Source: Lucifugimonas sp038150225
GTDB taxonomy: Bacteria; Chloroflexota; Dehalococcoidia; Lucifugimonadales; Lucifugimonadaceae
NCBI GenBank assembly: GCA_038150225.1
Contig: JAYQWG010000019.1
Span: forward strand, 1-43,933
Length of the DNA: 43,933 nt
Direction of reading: 5' to 3'
The notes beneath the pieces are model-generated. The model made no database searches. It was not told where the DNA came from and was given only the letters and a program-made list of their open reading frames with translations. Positions 26,205 to 34,619 of the stretch are shown here, piece after piece (position 1 is the stretch's first letter; each line of letters begins with the position of its first letter). Position numbers and translations under genes: made by a program.

Positions 26205-26801
26205 ATGCCGCCACGAAAATACAATCTTGGAAAGAGAACGGCTTCAGTTGAAGCAACTCGTGCTCGGATAATCGATGCAGCGATTGACGCGTATGCCGAG
26301 CTGAATGTCTCTGGGACTTCTATGCATGAGGTCGCCAGGAGGGCAAACGTCGCACCGGGGACTGTTCTCTATCACTTCGCTACTGCTAATGAACTTGCCG
26401 AAGTTGCTCTAGGTGTTTTGCTGGAGCGATTAAATATGCCAAGTGCTGGATCTGTTGGAAAAATTCCCGACCTAAACCAACGACTGTTGACGACGTTTGT
26501 TGAGATGTACGCATTTTTTCAACGCGGAGAGAAATTCGTCAGCATCTACTTCAACGACCGAGAGCAAATTGAAGCTGTGCAAAAAACGAACGCAAACTTT
26601 GTACAACAGCTTCACGAACTGATATTCGCTGCGTTAGGTGACGCCTCTTCGAACTACAGAGCCGTGCAAGTCACCGGAGCACTCATGAATCCCAGTTTCA
26701 GGGCGTCACTCGCGATGTCTGTAATGTCTAATGAGGAAGCAGCTGCCACGGCGTGCGAGCTGTTATGTTCATGGCTGAGGAATCAAGGAAAGTCAAAATG
26801 A
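26205..26801 (+). CDS. TetR/AcrR family transcriptional regulator
   Basis: 198 residues. The N-terminal helix-turn-helix is TRARIIDAAIDAYAEL and TSMHEVARRANVAPGTVLYHF (by position, about residues 18-57), typical of TetR proteins. The ligand domain (60-198) has no obvious match that tells the effector. A divergent arrangement and a palindrome just upstream suggest that it represses itself and the 228-residue protein. Its TGA overlaps the ATG of the methyltransferase reading frame, so the two are co-transcribed. Confidence 0.88.
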   Translation: MPPRKYNLGKRTASVEATRARIIDAAIDAYAELNVSGTSMHEVARRANVAPGTVLYHFATANELAEVALGVLLERLNMPSAGSVGKIPDLNQRLLTTFVEMYAFFQRGEKFVSIYFNDREQIEAVQKTNANFVQQLHELIFAALGDASSNYRAVQVTGALMNPSFRASLAMSVMSNEEAAATACELLCSWLRNQGKSK

Positions 26802-27402
26802 AACTCGCGTATCACCTCTGGTACAAGTTCAGCACACCTCCCTGGGTTATGGGGTTCGTCCAGAACTCGAAAAGCTTGTCCTTGATGGAGATGTTCAGCC
26901 CACCCGAGTACTGGATCTGGGGTGTGGAACCGGGGGGAACGTCAACTGGTTGACCGCAAGAGGAGTAGACGCGACCGGTGTGGACTTTGCGGCAAGCGCA
27001 ATAGCGCGAGCGAAACGTGACGCGGAAGAACAGGAGTCGGGTGGGCAGTTCTTCGTCGATGATGTGACCAAACTTGAATCGCTTGACGGGGAATTCGATC
27101 TATTCGTCGACTACGGGAAGATTGATGACCTAGGAATCGAAGCGCGTCGGAAGTGCGTGGACCGGGTCAGGGAACGCGCAGCACCCGGCGCGAAGTTCTT
27201 TGTGTACGCGTTCGAATGGGAGCCGGTCTGGTGGGAGAAAACGTTGGCGAAGATGCTCCCTTTTAGAGAAGGGATCTTCAAACCTGGTGAAGTCCATGCC
27301 TTATTCGAGCAAGACTGGGATATCAAACAGCTGGAGTTTCACACTGACCTGAAGGGGTGGCCGAAAGCTTACGGTGTGTATCTAATGACCCTGCGGGATT
27401 AA
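26798..27402 (+). pseudogene. SAM-dependent methyltransferase, frameshifted near 26846
   Basis: The ATG at 26798 overlaps the tetR stop and begins KLAYHLWYKFSTPPW, a start common to a group of class I methyltransferases. The rest of the protein continues in another frame from 26848: YGVRPELEKLV, then motif I VLDLGCGTGG, GVDFA and a C-terminal YGVYLMTLRD. One missing base (most likely a T in TGGGTTAT, 26843-26850) would restore one 201-residue product with WVYGVRPEL. No classical slippery heptamer is in the right phase. It is a recent frameshift or an assembly error. Conventional annotation would keep only 26950-27402, lacking motif I. Substrate unknown. Confidence 0.8.
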
Positions 27403-27421
27403 GAGCCCAAATCAGACCTCG

Positions 27422-28162
27422 CTACAGACTCATAGCTCCGTCAATAACGTGGATTTGGCCGGTTGTGTACGAGGATTCGTCTGATGCCAGGTACACGGCG
27501 AGGTGAGCGATCTCCTCTGGAGTACCAACCCTCCCCATCGGTTGTCGCGCAATAAATGCCTCTCGTGCTGCAGTGGGATCGTCTGCGACGTTAATTCGAT
27601 CTTGGAGCGAAGGCGTTTCAACGGTTGCCGGCGCGATCGCATTGACACGAATGCCATCGCTTAAGTAATCCTTGGCAACCGACTTCGTTATGCCAATGAC
27701 GGCAGCTTTTGTAGCCGTATAGGCTGCGCGATCTGGGACTCCTAGCAGGTGTGACGAGAGCGATGCCATGTTTATGATCGAACCACCACCGTTTTTGATC
27801 ATCCTAGGTAAGAATTCTTTGTGCATCCAGAAGAGTGATTTGACGTTCAGATTGAATGAAAAATTCCAGTCTTCTTCCGAACATTCAAGAATCGTTCCCA
27901 TGGCAACATAACCAGCACAGTTGAACAGAATGTCTGGAGCTCCAGAAGCACTTGCGAATTCGGCGATTGACGATGGATTAGTCACGTCGCACTGTCGGGT
28001 TTGAATTCCGTCGACTGAATCAAGCTCTGCCAGTTTTTCTGCATTGATGTCACTCGCCCAAACCATTGCACCTTCCATGGCGAACGCCAAAGCCGTGGCT
28101 CGACCAATCCCCTGTGCCGCCGCAGTGATGACTGCAGTTTTTCCTTGAAGCCTTCCAGCCAT
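27422..28162 (-). CDS. SDR oxidoreductase similar to BDH2 / DHRS6
   Basis: 246 residues. The cofactor loop is TAAAQGIGRA and the catalytic residues are Ser in NMASLSS and Tyr-x3-Lys in YTATK. Segments such as FNCAGYV, LNVKSLFWM, TVETPSLQDRI and YLASDESSYTTG closely resemble the animal cytosolic BDH2/DHRS6 and bacterial 2-keto-3-deoxy-L-fuconate dehydrogenases. It probably oxidises a hydroxy acid or keto-deoxy sugar acid with NAD (Asp after the second strand, SDINAEK). An enolase-type enzyme 2 kb away could supply such a compound (inference). A good AGGAGT ribosome binding site precedes the ATG at 28162. Confidence 0.88.
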   Translation of the reverse strand: MAGRLQGKTAVITAAAQGIGRATALAFAMEGAMVWASDINAEKLAELDSVDGIQTRQCDVTNPSSIAEFASASGAPDILFNCAGYVAMGTILECSEEDWNFSFNLNVKSLFWMHKEFLPRMIKNGGGSIINMASLSSHLLGVPDRAAYTATKAAVIGITKSVAKDYLSDGIRVNAIAPATVETPSLQDRINVADDPTAAREAFIARQPMGRVGTPEEIAHLAVYLASDESSYTTGQIHVIDGAMSL

Positions 28163-28173
28163 TAATCACTCCT

Positions 28174-28204
28174 AAAAATCGAGGGCGACCGCAGGGTCGC
28201 CCTC
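28174..28204 (-). terminator. Intrinsic terminator after malate dehydrogenase
   Basis: GAGGGCGACC (28181-28190) pairs with GGTCGCCCTC (28195-28204) over the loop GCAG. On the minus strand the hairpin is followed by GATTTTTA (28180-28173). It lies between mdh and the SDR start, separating them. Confidence 0.88.
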
Positions 28205-28240
28205 GTGTTCATACTTTGGCTCTTCGTTTGAACGCTCTTG

Positions 28241-29170
28241 TTAGGCCTTCGCCATGATGTCGACGAGTTCCTGGACTGCGTCTGCTGACGCCTTGAGCGC
28301 AGCGGACTCAGAATCGGTCAGTTCGACTTCGATGATTTCCTCAACGCCACCGGCTCCGAGCTTGATCGGAACTCCGGCGTAAAGGCCGTCGATTCCGTAC
28401 TCACCTTCGAGGAAGGCTGCACAAGGCAGGATTTCCTTGCGGTCGAGAAGAATAGCCTCAACCATTTGTGCCGACGCAGCAGATGGCGCGTAGTAGGCGG
28501 AACCGGTCTTGAGGAGACCGACAATTTCTGCCCCGCCGTCGCGAGTTCGCTGAACAATTTCTTCAAGTCGGTCGGCTTCGATAAGTTTTGAAACCGGTAC
28601 GCCACCAATGGTCGTGGATCCGATCAATGGAACCATCGTGTCGCCGTGACCGCCTAGAACGTAAGCGGAGACGTTTGTGACAGATACATCGAGTTCCTGG
28701 GCAAGGAATGTTCGGAAGCGGGCAGTATCCAGGATTCCTGCCATTCCAACGACTCGTTCCTTCGGGAATCCGCTGACTTTATAAGCGTGCTGAACCATTG
28801 CATCGAGCGGGTTCGAAACGATAACAAGAACGGCGTTGGGTGAGCGCTTAGCGATTTCTTCGGTTACCGAACCAACAATTTTCATGTTGGTCATCAGCAG
28901 GTCGTCACGGCTCATGCCAGGTCGGCGAGCAATTCCTGCAGTGATTACGACAACATCGGAATCGGCAGTTTCGTCGTAGCCATTCGAGCCGGTTACCTGT
29001 GCATCGGTACCGAGAACAGGACCAGACTCCAGCATATCGAGAGCCTTGCCCTGAGGCATATCCTCAACAATGTCGACGAGGACTACGTCTGCGTAGCCTT
29101 TTTCGAATATGCGCTGCGCTGTCGTGGCTCCAACGTTTCCGCCACCAACAACTGTCACCTTATGTTTCAT
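28241..29170 (-). CDS. mdh: Malate dehydrogenase (LDH-like type)
   Basis: 309 residues; interconverts malate and oxaloacetate with NAD. The Rossmann loop is VVGGGNVGATTAQ, followed by an acidic residue in LVDIVE that selects NAD. The specificity loop ARRPGMSRDDLL carries the paired arginines of malate dehydrogenase rather than lactate dehydrogenase, and the catalytic His is in GGHGDTM with Asp in ILDTARFR. Ribosome binding site AGGAAG lies a few bases before the ATG. It follows the carboxyltransferase gene by 61 bp on the same strand and is closed by a terminator. Confidence 0.95.
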   Translation of the reverse strand: MKHKVTVVGGGNVGATTAQRIFEKGYADVVLVDIVEDMPQGKALDMLESGPVLGTDAQVTGSNGYDETADSDVVVITAGIARRPGMSRDDLLMTNMKIVGSVTEEIAKRSPNAVLVIVSNPLDAMVQHAYKVSGFPKERVVGMAGILDTARFRTFLAQELDVSVTNVSAYVLGGHGDTMVPLIGSTTIGGVPVSKLIEADRLEEIVQRTRDGGAEIVGLLKTGSAYYAPSAASAQMVEAILLDRKEILPCAAFLEGEYGIDGLYAGVPIKLGAGGVEEIIEVELTDSESAALKASADAVQELVDIMAKA

Positions 29171-29231
29171 TAGTTCTTCCTTGCGTCCCGAACCTGTTTC
29201 GGGGTTTGTATCGAAAAATTATTTGACGAAA

Positions 29232-30659
29232 TTACTGCCACTTATGCGGTTTGCCTTTGAGCGGCAANNNNNNNNNNNNNNNNNNNNNNNNNNNNNNNNN
29301 NNNNNNNNNNNNNNNNNNNNNNNNNNNNNNNNNNNNNNNNNNNNNNNNNNNNNNNNNNNNNNNNNNNAGGAGCTTGGCACCGTGACGGATGATGCCCCCG
29401 TACTCCTGGTGAGTTCCTGGCATGAATCCGGGAACGTCTACGAGAGTAACTAGCGGAATGTTGAACGCATCACAGAAGCGGACGAATCGAGCAGCTTTAT
29501 CCGAAGCATCTATGTCCAACATTCCCGCCATTTGCGCTGCCTGGTTAGCGACGATTCCAACGGTTTTTCCGTCGAGTCGAGCGAGTCCAACGACAACGTT
29601 TGGAGCGAAATTGTGGTGGACCGGGAAGAAGTCCCCGTTGTCGACAACCTTTGTGATCACGTCCATCACGTCGTATGGCTGGTTCGCTGCATCGGGAACG
29701 ACATCTCGAAGTGCGTTGTCAGTACGGGATGGATCATCGCCGTCAACTACCGGAGCGGACTCAGCGTTGTTTGAGGGCAGGTAGGAAAGAAGCTGTCGGA
29801 CGTGAGCGAAGCACGCATCCTCTGACTCGGCGGTAAAGTGTGCCACTCCACTGCGAGAGGCGTGCGCTGCGGCACCACCGAGGTCTTCGTGTGAGACTTC
29901 TTCGCCCGTTACTGATCGAACTACATCTGGTCCAGTGATGTACATCTGGCCAATTCCTTCGACCATGTAAATGAAGTCGGTAAGGGCTGGCGAGTAAACC
30001 GCACCACCTGCGGCCGGTCCGTTCACGATAGTGATCTGTGGAACCACACCTGATGCGAGAGTGTTCCGTCGGAAGATTTCTCCGTAACCGGCAAGCGAGT
30101 CGATTCCTTCCTGGATTCGAGCTCCACCAGAGTCGTTCATGCCGATGATCGGCGCACCGACCTTCATTGCGTGGTCCATGACCTTCGCAATCTTTTGACC
30201 TGCCACTAGAGAAAGAGAGCCGCCGAGAACCGTGAAGTCCTGGGCGTATCCAAATACTGTGCGACCGTCGATGGTGCCGTAACCGGTTACAACCGCATCA
30301 CCTTCGAATCGCTGTTTGTCGAGTCCGAGGTCTGTGGAACGATGAGTTACAAATGTATCGAGTTCAGTGAAGCTGCCATCATCGAAAAGCTTGAGGAGAC
30401 GTTCACGTGCCGTGAGTTTGCCTCGTTTGTGCTGAGACTCAATTCTTCGCTCACCGCCGCCCAAATGAGCGGTTGCTCGGCGTTCGTTGAGCTGTTCGAG
30501 CTTCGATTTAGGCTGGCTGTTTTCTGGCTTGTCGTTGTTTGCTTCAGACTTGGATTCTGTGGCTATTTTAGTAACTCGCAGACTGTGGTTTTGATGCTCA
30601 AATCGACCGTTCCAGCCCGGAAAAACACCTGCGAAATCGTCGGTCGAATTCGACGGCAT
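29232..30659 (-). CDS. Acyl-CoA carboxylase carboxyltransferase subunit (PccB-like), interrupted by a gap
   Basis: The visible N-terminal 430 residues are a carboxyltransferase of the propionyl/acetyl-CoA carboxylase beta family: LNERRATAHLGGGERRIE, KRGKLTARERL, GARIQEGIDSLAGYGEIF (by position) and the oxyanion-hole GGAVYSPALTDF. The second half shows FFPVHHNFAPNVVVG and LVDVPGFMPGTHQE. The reading breaks at GAKL and resumes as LPLKGKPHKWQ before the stop; family members have about 130 residues there, so the 100-N gap is shorter than the lost stretch. Substrate is probably propionyl-CoA. The true start may be inside the first 40 residues, which are unlike the family. No biotin-carrier subunit is nearby. 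Confidence 0.87.
   Translation of the reverse strand: MPSNSTDDFAGVFPGWNGRFEHQNHSLRVTKIATESKSEANNDKPENSQPKSKLEQLNERRATAHLGGGERRIESQHKRGKLTARERLLKLFDDGSFTELDTFVTHRSTDLGLDKQRFEGDAVVTGYGTIDGRTVFGYAQDFTVLGGSLSLVAGQKIAKVMDHAMKVGAPIIGMNDSGGARIQEGIDSLAGYGEIFRRNTLASGVVPQITIVNGPAAGGAVYSPALTDFIYMVEGIGQMYITGPDVVRSVTGEEVSHEDLGGAAAHASRSGVAHFTAESEDACFAHVRQLLSYLPSNNAESAPVVDGDDPSRTDNALRDVVPDAANQPYDVMDVITKVVDNGDFFPVHHNFAPNVVVGLARLDGKTVGIVANQAAQMAGMLDIDASDKAARFVRFCDAFNIPLVTLVDVPGFMPGTHQEYGGIIRHGAKLXXXXXXXXXXXXXXXXXXXXXXXXXXXXXXXXXXLPLKGKPHKWQ
29268..29367. other. Assembly gap of 100 N
   Basis: Placeholder within the C-terminal part of the carboxyltransferase gene. The true distance is probably larger than shown, judged from the missing residues. 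Confidence 0.97.
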
Positions 30660-30797
30660 TCCCGCGGGAATAAACGACCGTTCAATCGTAACTTACGCCC
30701 AGTACGCCAGCAATACTCTTGCAACGTGAGAATTCCAGTTCACATCAGTGATAGCATCGTTCGCTCTTCTGTATCGAATACGGGGTATGAATATTCA

Positions 30798-31667
30798 GTG
30801 ATTTACGAGCCAGCCAAGCTCCCCTCAATGCGAATCGGGCCAAAGTTGTTTGAATGGGGTAGCAGGACATTCATTATGGGTGTAGTCAACGCCACACCTG
30901 ATTCATTTTCAGGTGATGGTGTCGTGGATGACCCCGGAAATATCCAGCGAGCTGTTGATCAGGCACTACGAATGGAAGACCAGGGAGCAGACATCATCGA
31001 TATCGGTGGTGAGTCGACTCGACCGGTGAGCGTGTACCCGGATGCTAAGCCCGTGTCCGAAGACAATGAAATCAACCGGGTAATACCTCTTATTGACGCT
31101 TTGATCGGTCGTTTGGAAGTCCCAATTTCAATCGATACCAGGAAAGCCGGTGTCGTGCGTGCTGCCGTAGCAGCGGGGGCTTCATTGGCGAACGACGTGT
31201 CACTACTCGGAGATCCTGAAATGGCTGAAACCGTTTCTGAGTCGCAAACACCAATTGTTCTAAGCCACATCCGGGAGGGAGGGCACGGCTCTGGAGTGGT
31301 AAACGATGTGCTGAGCGATCTCGATACGGCGATTCAATTGTTGGAAACCGCAGGACTTTCACGAAACAGAATAATTTGCGATCCCGGAATTGGATTTGCA
31401 AAGAAGCCTGACCAATCTCTTTCGGTTCTTCGAGGAACTTCTCGCCTGCGAGACGAACTCGAAACCCCGATTCTTATTGGTACGTCCCGAAAATCTTTCA
31501 TTGGCGCGGTAACTGATAAGCCTGTCGACAAGCGGATATTTGGCACCGCAGCATCGATTGCCTGGACCATTGGTCAAGGAGCGGACATCGTTCGAGTTCA
31601 TGATGTTGCCGAAATGATCGATGTGGTCAAGCTGGCGGACGCTCTTCAACGCGGTTGGGACGGTTAA
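30798..31667 (+). CDS. folP: Dihydropteroate synthase
   Basis: A 289-residue TIM-barrel enzyme that joins p-aminobenzoate to 6-hydroxymethyl-dihydropterin pyrophosphate in folate synthesis. Signatures: IMGVVNATPDSFSGDG, DQGADIIDIGGESTRP and, near the C terminus, IGTSRKSFIG with VRVHDV. GTG 30798 is chosen because GGGGT lies upstream; an ATG at 30828 also fits. The open frame extends upstream over the carboxyltransferase start, but those residues are not conserved-looking and are left out. folK follows with no gap. Confidence 0.92.
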   Translation: MIYEPAKLPSMRIGPKLFEWGSRTFIMGVVNATPDSFSGDGVVDDPGNIQRAVDQALRMEDQGADIIDIGGESTRPVSVYPDAKPVSEDNEINRVIPLIDALIGRLEVPISIDTRKAGVVRAAVAAGASLANDVSLLGDPEMAETVSESQTPIVLSHIREGGHGSGVVNDVLSDLDTAIQLLETAGLSRNRIICDPGIGFAKKPDQSLSVLRGTSRLRDELETPILIGTSRKSFIGAVTDKPVDKRIFGTAASIAWTIGQGADIVRVHDVAEMIDVVKLADALQRGWDG

Positions 31668-32153
31668 ATGTCTGCTGTAACTGCGTACATCGGACTAGGG
31701 AGTAATCTTGGCGACAGGATCAAAAATCTTGAAGGTGCAATCGAGCGTCTTCAACAGCTCGGTCCGATAGAGAAAATTTCCCGGGTTTATGAGACCAAGC
31801 CGTGGGGCGTCGAAGGCTATCAACCGAGATATTTGAACCAGGTGGTTTCGGTCGACACGACCCTGGATCCACTCGAATTGTTGTCTGAATTACTTGGAAT
31901 CGAGCACTCCATGGGCAGGGTTCGACACGACAAGAATGAGTCGAGAACCCTTGATTTGGACTTGCTGTTACACGGCGACAGTGTGGTCGAAGCGTCAGGT
32001 GTGACTGTTCCACACCCACGACTCCACGAACGGGCATTTGTACTCATTCCGCTGACCGATATCGCGCCTGATCTTGTTCATCCCGTGTTCAATCGCACGA
32101 TTTCCGAGCTTTTAGACGATTGTGATCAGAGCGGCGTGAAGGCGATGAGCTAA
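31668..32153 (+). CDS. folK: 2-amino-4-hydroxy-6-hydroxymethyldihydropteridine pyrophosphokinase
   Basis: 161 residues; transfers pyrophosphate from ATP to the pterin substrate used by the upstream folP product. IGLGSNLGDRIKNL begins the fold, KPWGV follows the pterin site, LNQVV is the beta-strand, and RTLDLDLLLHGD plus HPRLHERAFVL are diagnostic. The ATG is the base after the folP stop, indicating translational coupling. Confidence 0.94.
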   Translation: MSAVTAYIGLGSNLGDRIKNLEGAIERLQQLGPIEKISRVYETKPWGVEGYQPRYLNQVVSVDTTLDPLELLSELLGIEHSMGRVRHDKNESRTLDLDLLLHGDSVVEASGVTVPHPRLHERAFVLIPLTDIAPDLVHPVFNRTISELLDDCDQSGVKAMS

Positions 32154-32157
32154 ATGC

Positions 32158-32649
32158 TTATCCGCCGATAGTCGTCTCGAACAAGACTTTCATCAGACCC
32201 GCTAACAAAAACACAATCACGCCGAGGAACACCATCGCGTTGTAACCGACCAACCACGTGATTTTTGAAGCAAATCCGGTTGGACTGGCGTTCGGGTTGA
32301 AGTCAGATTGCCGGAAATTCCAGACGAGATAGAACATCCATGCGGCGATCACGAGTTTGACGCCCAGAACTATGAACCACGAAGGTGACGCGTCGTCTCC
32401 GGTGAGGCGGTTGAACATCAGGATGATTCCTGAAATCAGGATGACTATTACTGAAATGTCTACCAGCTCGCGATAAACGCCGCCGATATTTCGTAACACC
32501 GGTCGCATCAGGTCGGGATTCGCGTGCGCCACTGGCCGCAACACGAACGCAAAGAAGACACTGCCACCAATCCAGGCAACCGCCCCAATAGCGTGCGCCC
32601 AACGGGTGACGAGCATTATCCAGTCGGTTATCTGAATTTCTCCGAACAT
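32158..32649 (-). CDS. CopD-like four-helix membrane protein
   Basis: 163 residues with four membrane helices (about 12-33, 58-80, 92-112, 130-155). The N-terminal WAHAIGAVAWIGGSVFF pattern, with His in helix 1, resembles the CopD copper-resistance and related heme/cytochrome-like membrane family (PF05425-like). A role in copper transport or as a small electron-transfer membrane protein is possible but not shown. It is convergent with folK (4-bp gap) and lies on the same strand as the TlpA-like gene upstream, 52 bp apart. Confidence 0.65.
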   Translation of the reverse strand: MFGEIQITDWIMLVTRWAHAIGAVAWIGGSVFFAFVLRPVAHANPDLMRPVLRNIGGVYRELVDISVIVILISGIILMFNRLTGDDASPSWFIVLGVKLVIAAWMFYLVWNFRQSDFNPNASPTGFASKITWLVGYNAMVFLGVIVFLLAGLMKVLFETTIGG

Positions 32650-32701
32650 GCTGGAATTATGTCAGCAGCATTTGCCCGTTGGCATATCGAAGAGAGACGG
32701 A

Positions 32702-33259
32702 TTAGCTGGCGAGCAACGCATCGAGTTGTTCAGCAATCTGCTCTTCGCCAATGATGCCTGTCCACGTGCGGGCGATTTCGTGATCTTTGTTCAGGAACAC
32801 GGTAGTCGGGAACGAGAAAACCTCGTAACCAAACTGAACAGTCGATCCAACATCGGCCATTGAAGGGTAGGTGAGTCCGAGTTCCATCACGAACTCAGCT
32901 CCAGAAGCGGCAGAATCTAGCCCGAGCTGTTGAACTCCTATGAACGCAACTTGTTCGCCGTACTCTTCGTACGCTGCCTGAAGGTCGGGCATTTCAGCTC
33001 GACATGGCGGGCAGGAAGGGAACCAAAAGTTGACTAACACTGGTTTTCCCGCGTGATCATCAAATGAGAAGTCACCGTGGAAGAATGTTTCGCCAGTAAT
33101 CGCAGTTGCCGTGTTCCCGGAACTTTTTGCCGCTATCTCGGCAATACTTGATGAATCACCGGAACTACCCAAACTTGAGTTGCCGGTTCCACATGCAACA
33201 ACAATGATTGCCACCGTGAGCGCTGCGACAAACAGCAGGGATTTAGTTCGATTCAACAT
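32702..33259 (-). CDS. TlpA/ResA-like thioredoxin-fold lipoprotein
   Basis: About 185 residues from the ATG at 33259; a longer reading to 33301 adds 14 residues without signal character. A hydrophobic N terminus ends in VVAC, a lipobox, followed by a Ser/Gly-rich linker. The thioredoxin domain (from about residue 60) has the redox motif CPPC in FPSCPPCRAEMP, and the cis-Pro is in SFPTTVFLNKD. It is an extracytoplasmic thiol-disulfide oxidoreductase like those for cytochrome c maturation or metal-site assembly; with a CopD-like neighbour copper handling is conceivable (inference). Confidence 0.88.
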   Translation of the reverse strand: MLNRTKSLLFVAALTVAIIVVACGTGNSSLGSSGDSSSIAEIAAKSSGNTATAITGETFFHGDFSFDDHAGKPVLVNFWFPSCPPCRAEMPDLQAAYEEYGEQVAFIGVQQLGLDSAASGAEFVMELGLTYPSMADVGSTVQFGYEVFSFPTTVFLNKDHEIARTWTGIIGEEQIAEQLDALLAS

Positions 33260-33300
33260 CCTGACCTTGGTTCCTTTGAAAGTCGAGATTTGCGGTCGCA

Positions 33301-33334
33301 CCTGTTGAGTTCGATGAATTATCGATTCAACAGG
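33301..33334. other. Inverted repeat between the TlpA-like gene and glyS
   Basis: CCTGTTGA (33301-33308) pairs with TCAACAGG (33327-33334), and CGAT/ATCG can extend the inner stem. There is no T-run on either strand, so it is not a simple terminator. It lies in the gap upstream of the lipoprotein start and may be a regulatory or mRNA structure. Confidence 0.5.
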
Positions 33335-33397
33335 CGCGTCCGGGGTGTTTCAAGAGTAAATACGCCCGTATCCACGATTTGGTTTGGGCTCTCTTAC

Positions 33398-34433
33398 TTA
33401 CCCGTGAGCGTCGGTCCTCATTTTGTCGAGCTGGTCACGAATTGCAGTTTCGAGGTTCTCAACGGGAACACGAACTTGTTCCATCGTGTCGCGGTTTCGA
33501 ATCGTTACCGCATCGTCCTCTTCAACGGTGTCGAAGTCGACGGTCACACAAAGTGGAGTCCCGATTTCATCCTGCCGGCGGTATCGGCGTCCGATTGACT
33601 GCGAGTCGTCGTACTGCGTGTTGAAGTGCGGGCGCAGAACGTCGTANNNNNNNNNNNNNNNNNNNNNNNNNNNNNNNNNNNNNNNNNNNNNNNNNNNNNN
33701 NNNNNNNNNNNNNNNNNNNNNNNNNNNNNNNNNNNNNNNNNNNNNNACCGTGCTTCTTGAACCAGTCCATCGAAAAGTCCATCCAGTACTGGTGCCATTC
33801 GTCATCAGTCCCTGGCTCGCAGAAGAACTCCATTTCCATCTGCTCGAATTCACGAGTTCGGAAAGTGAAATTACCTGGGGTGATTTCGTTCCGAAACGAT
33901 TTACCGATCTGTGCGATACCAAACGGAATCTTCTTTCGAGAGGTCGTTTGCACGTTTTCAAAGTTGACGAACATTGCCTGGGCGGTTTCAGGGCGCATGT
34001 ATACGACTGCCGAATCGTCTTCGACTGGTCCCATAAACGTCTTGAACATCAAGTTGAATTGTCGGGGTTCCCCAAGTTCGCCTTCGCAGTTCGGGCAAAC
34101 TTCAGTTTCGAGTTGATCCTGTCGGTAACGACGGTGACAGTTTGTGCACTCGACCAGAGGGTCGGAGAAAGATTCGAGGTGACCGGAGGCAACCCAAACG
34201 TCAGGGTGCATAAGGATTGACGCGTCGATACCAACGACGTCATCTCGCTCACGAACCATCGACTTCCACCAGGCGTCTTTTACGTTGCGTTTGAGTTCAA
34301 CTCCAACCGGTCCGTAATCCCACACGCTAGCGAGTGCTCCGTAGATTTCGGAACTCTGAAAAACAAATCCTCGTCGTTTTGCGAGCGAAACCAGCGTCTC
34401 CAGGCTAGTTCCCTTGAGCGTGCGTTCTGCCAA
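33398..34433 (-). CDS. glyS: Glycyl-tRNA synthetase, class II dimer type, interrupted by a gap
   Basis: The N-terminal part (34433 to 33747) has SLAKRRGFVFQSSEIYG, the zinc-like region CTNCHRRY..CPNCEGE, and class II motif 2 in RPETAQAMFVNFEN and FRNEITPGNF. The C-terminal part (33646 to 33398) has RRYRRQDEIGTPLCVTVDFDT and RNRDTMEQVR. The two parts are in different frames across the 100-N gap, so the gap length is arbitrary and about 130 residues, including motif 3, are missing. The TTG at 34433 is chosen because GAGGAG lies 8 bases before it. Family is the eukaryote/archaeal-like single-polypeptide GlyRS common in Chloroflexota and Gram-positives. Confidence 0.9.
33647..33746. other. Assembly gap of 100 N
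   Basis: Placeholder within glyS. Flanking coding parts are out of frame with each other, which shows that its length is not the real one. Confidence 0.97.
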
Positions 34434-34476
34434 TGAAGTTACTCCTCGGGTCCGCATCGGGCGGATGCGTCCACAT

Positions 34477-34504
34477 AAAAAGACGCCCGTTAAAAGCGGG
34501 CGTT
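34477..34504 (-). terminator. Intrinsic terminator or attenuator in the glyS leader
   Basis: ACGCCCG (34483-34489) pairs with CGGGCGT (34497-34503), loop TTAAAAG. On the minus strand the hairpin is followed by CTTTTTA (34482-34476). No minus-strand gene ends here, and glyS starts only 44 bp further on. A second hairpin (CGCATC/GATGCG, 34453-34469) lies between it and the GAGGAG site. This arrangement fits transcription attenuation of glyS. Confidence 0.7.
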
Positions 34505-34619
34505 CTAAAAATTCTACCTTCGTTAGGTGAATTTCTGTTCCTTGTTTGTTGCACTATGATTCGCAAATCGAAATTCAAACTTCCTGTCGCAGACAGGAGA
34601 TGGTTGCAGGAGATAACTG

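Noticed and set aside
26840..26855. Programmed -1 frameshifting in the methyltransferase
   Set aside because: A -1 shift would join the frames, but no classical X XXY YYZ heptamer is in phase and no downstream structure is evident. A base deletion is simpler.
30342..30797. Open frame upstream of folP overlapping the start of the carboxyltransferase gene
   Set aside because: The residues there are unlike dihydropteroate synthase and run antisense to a conserved gene, so the frame is chance extension.
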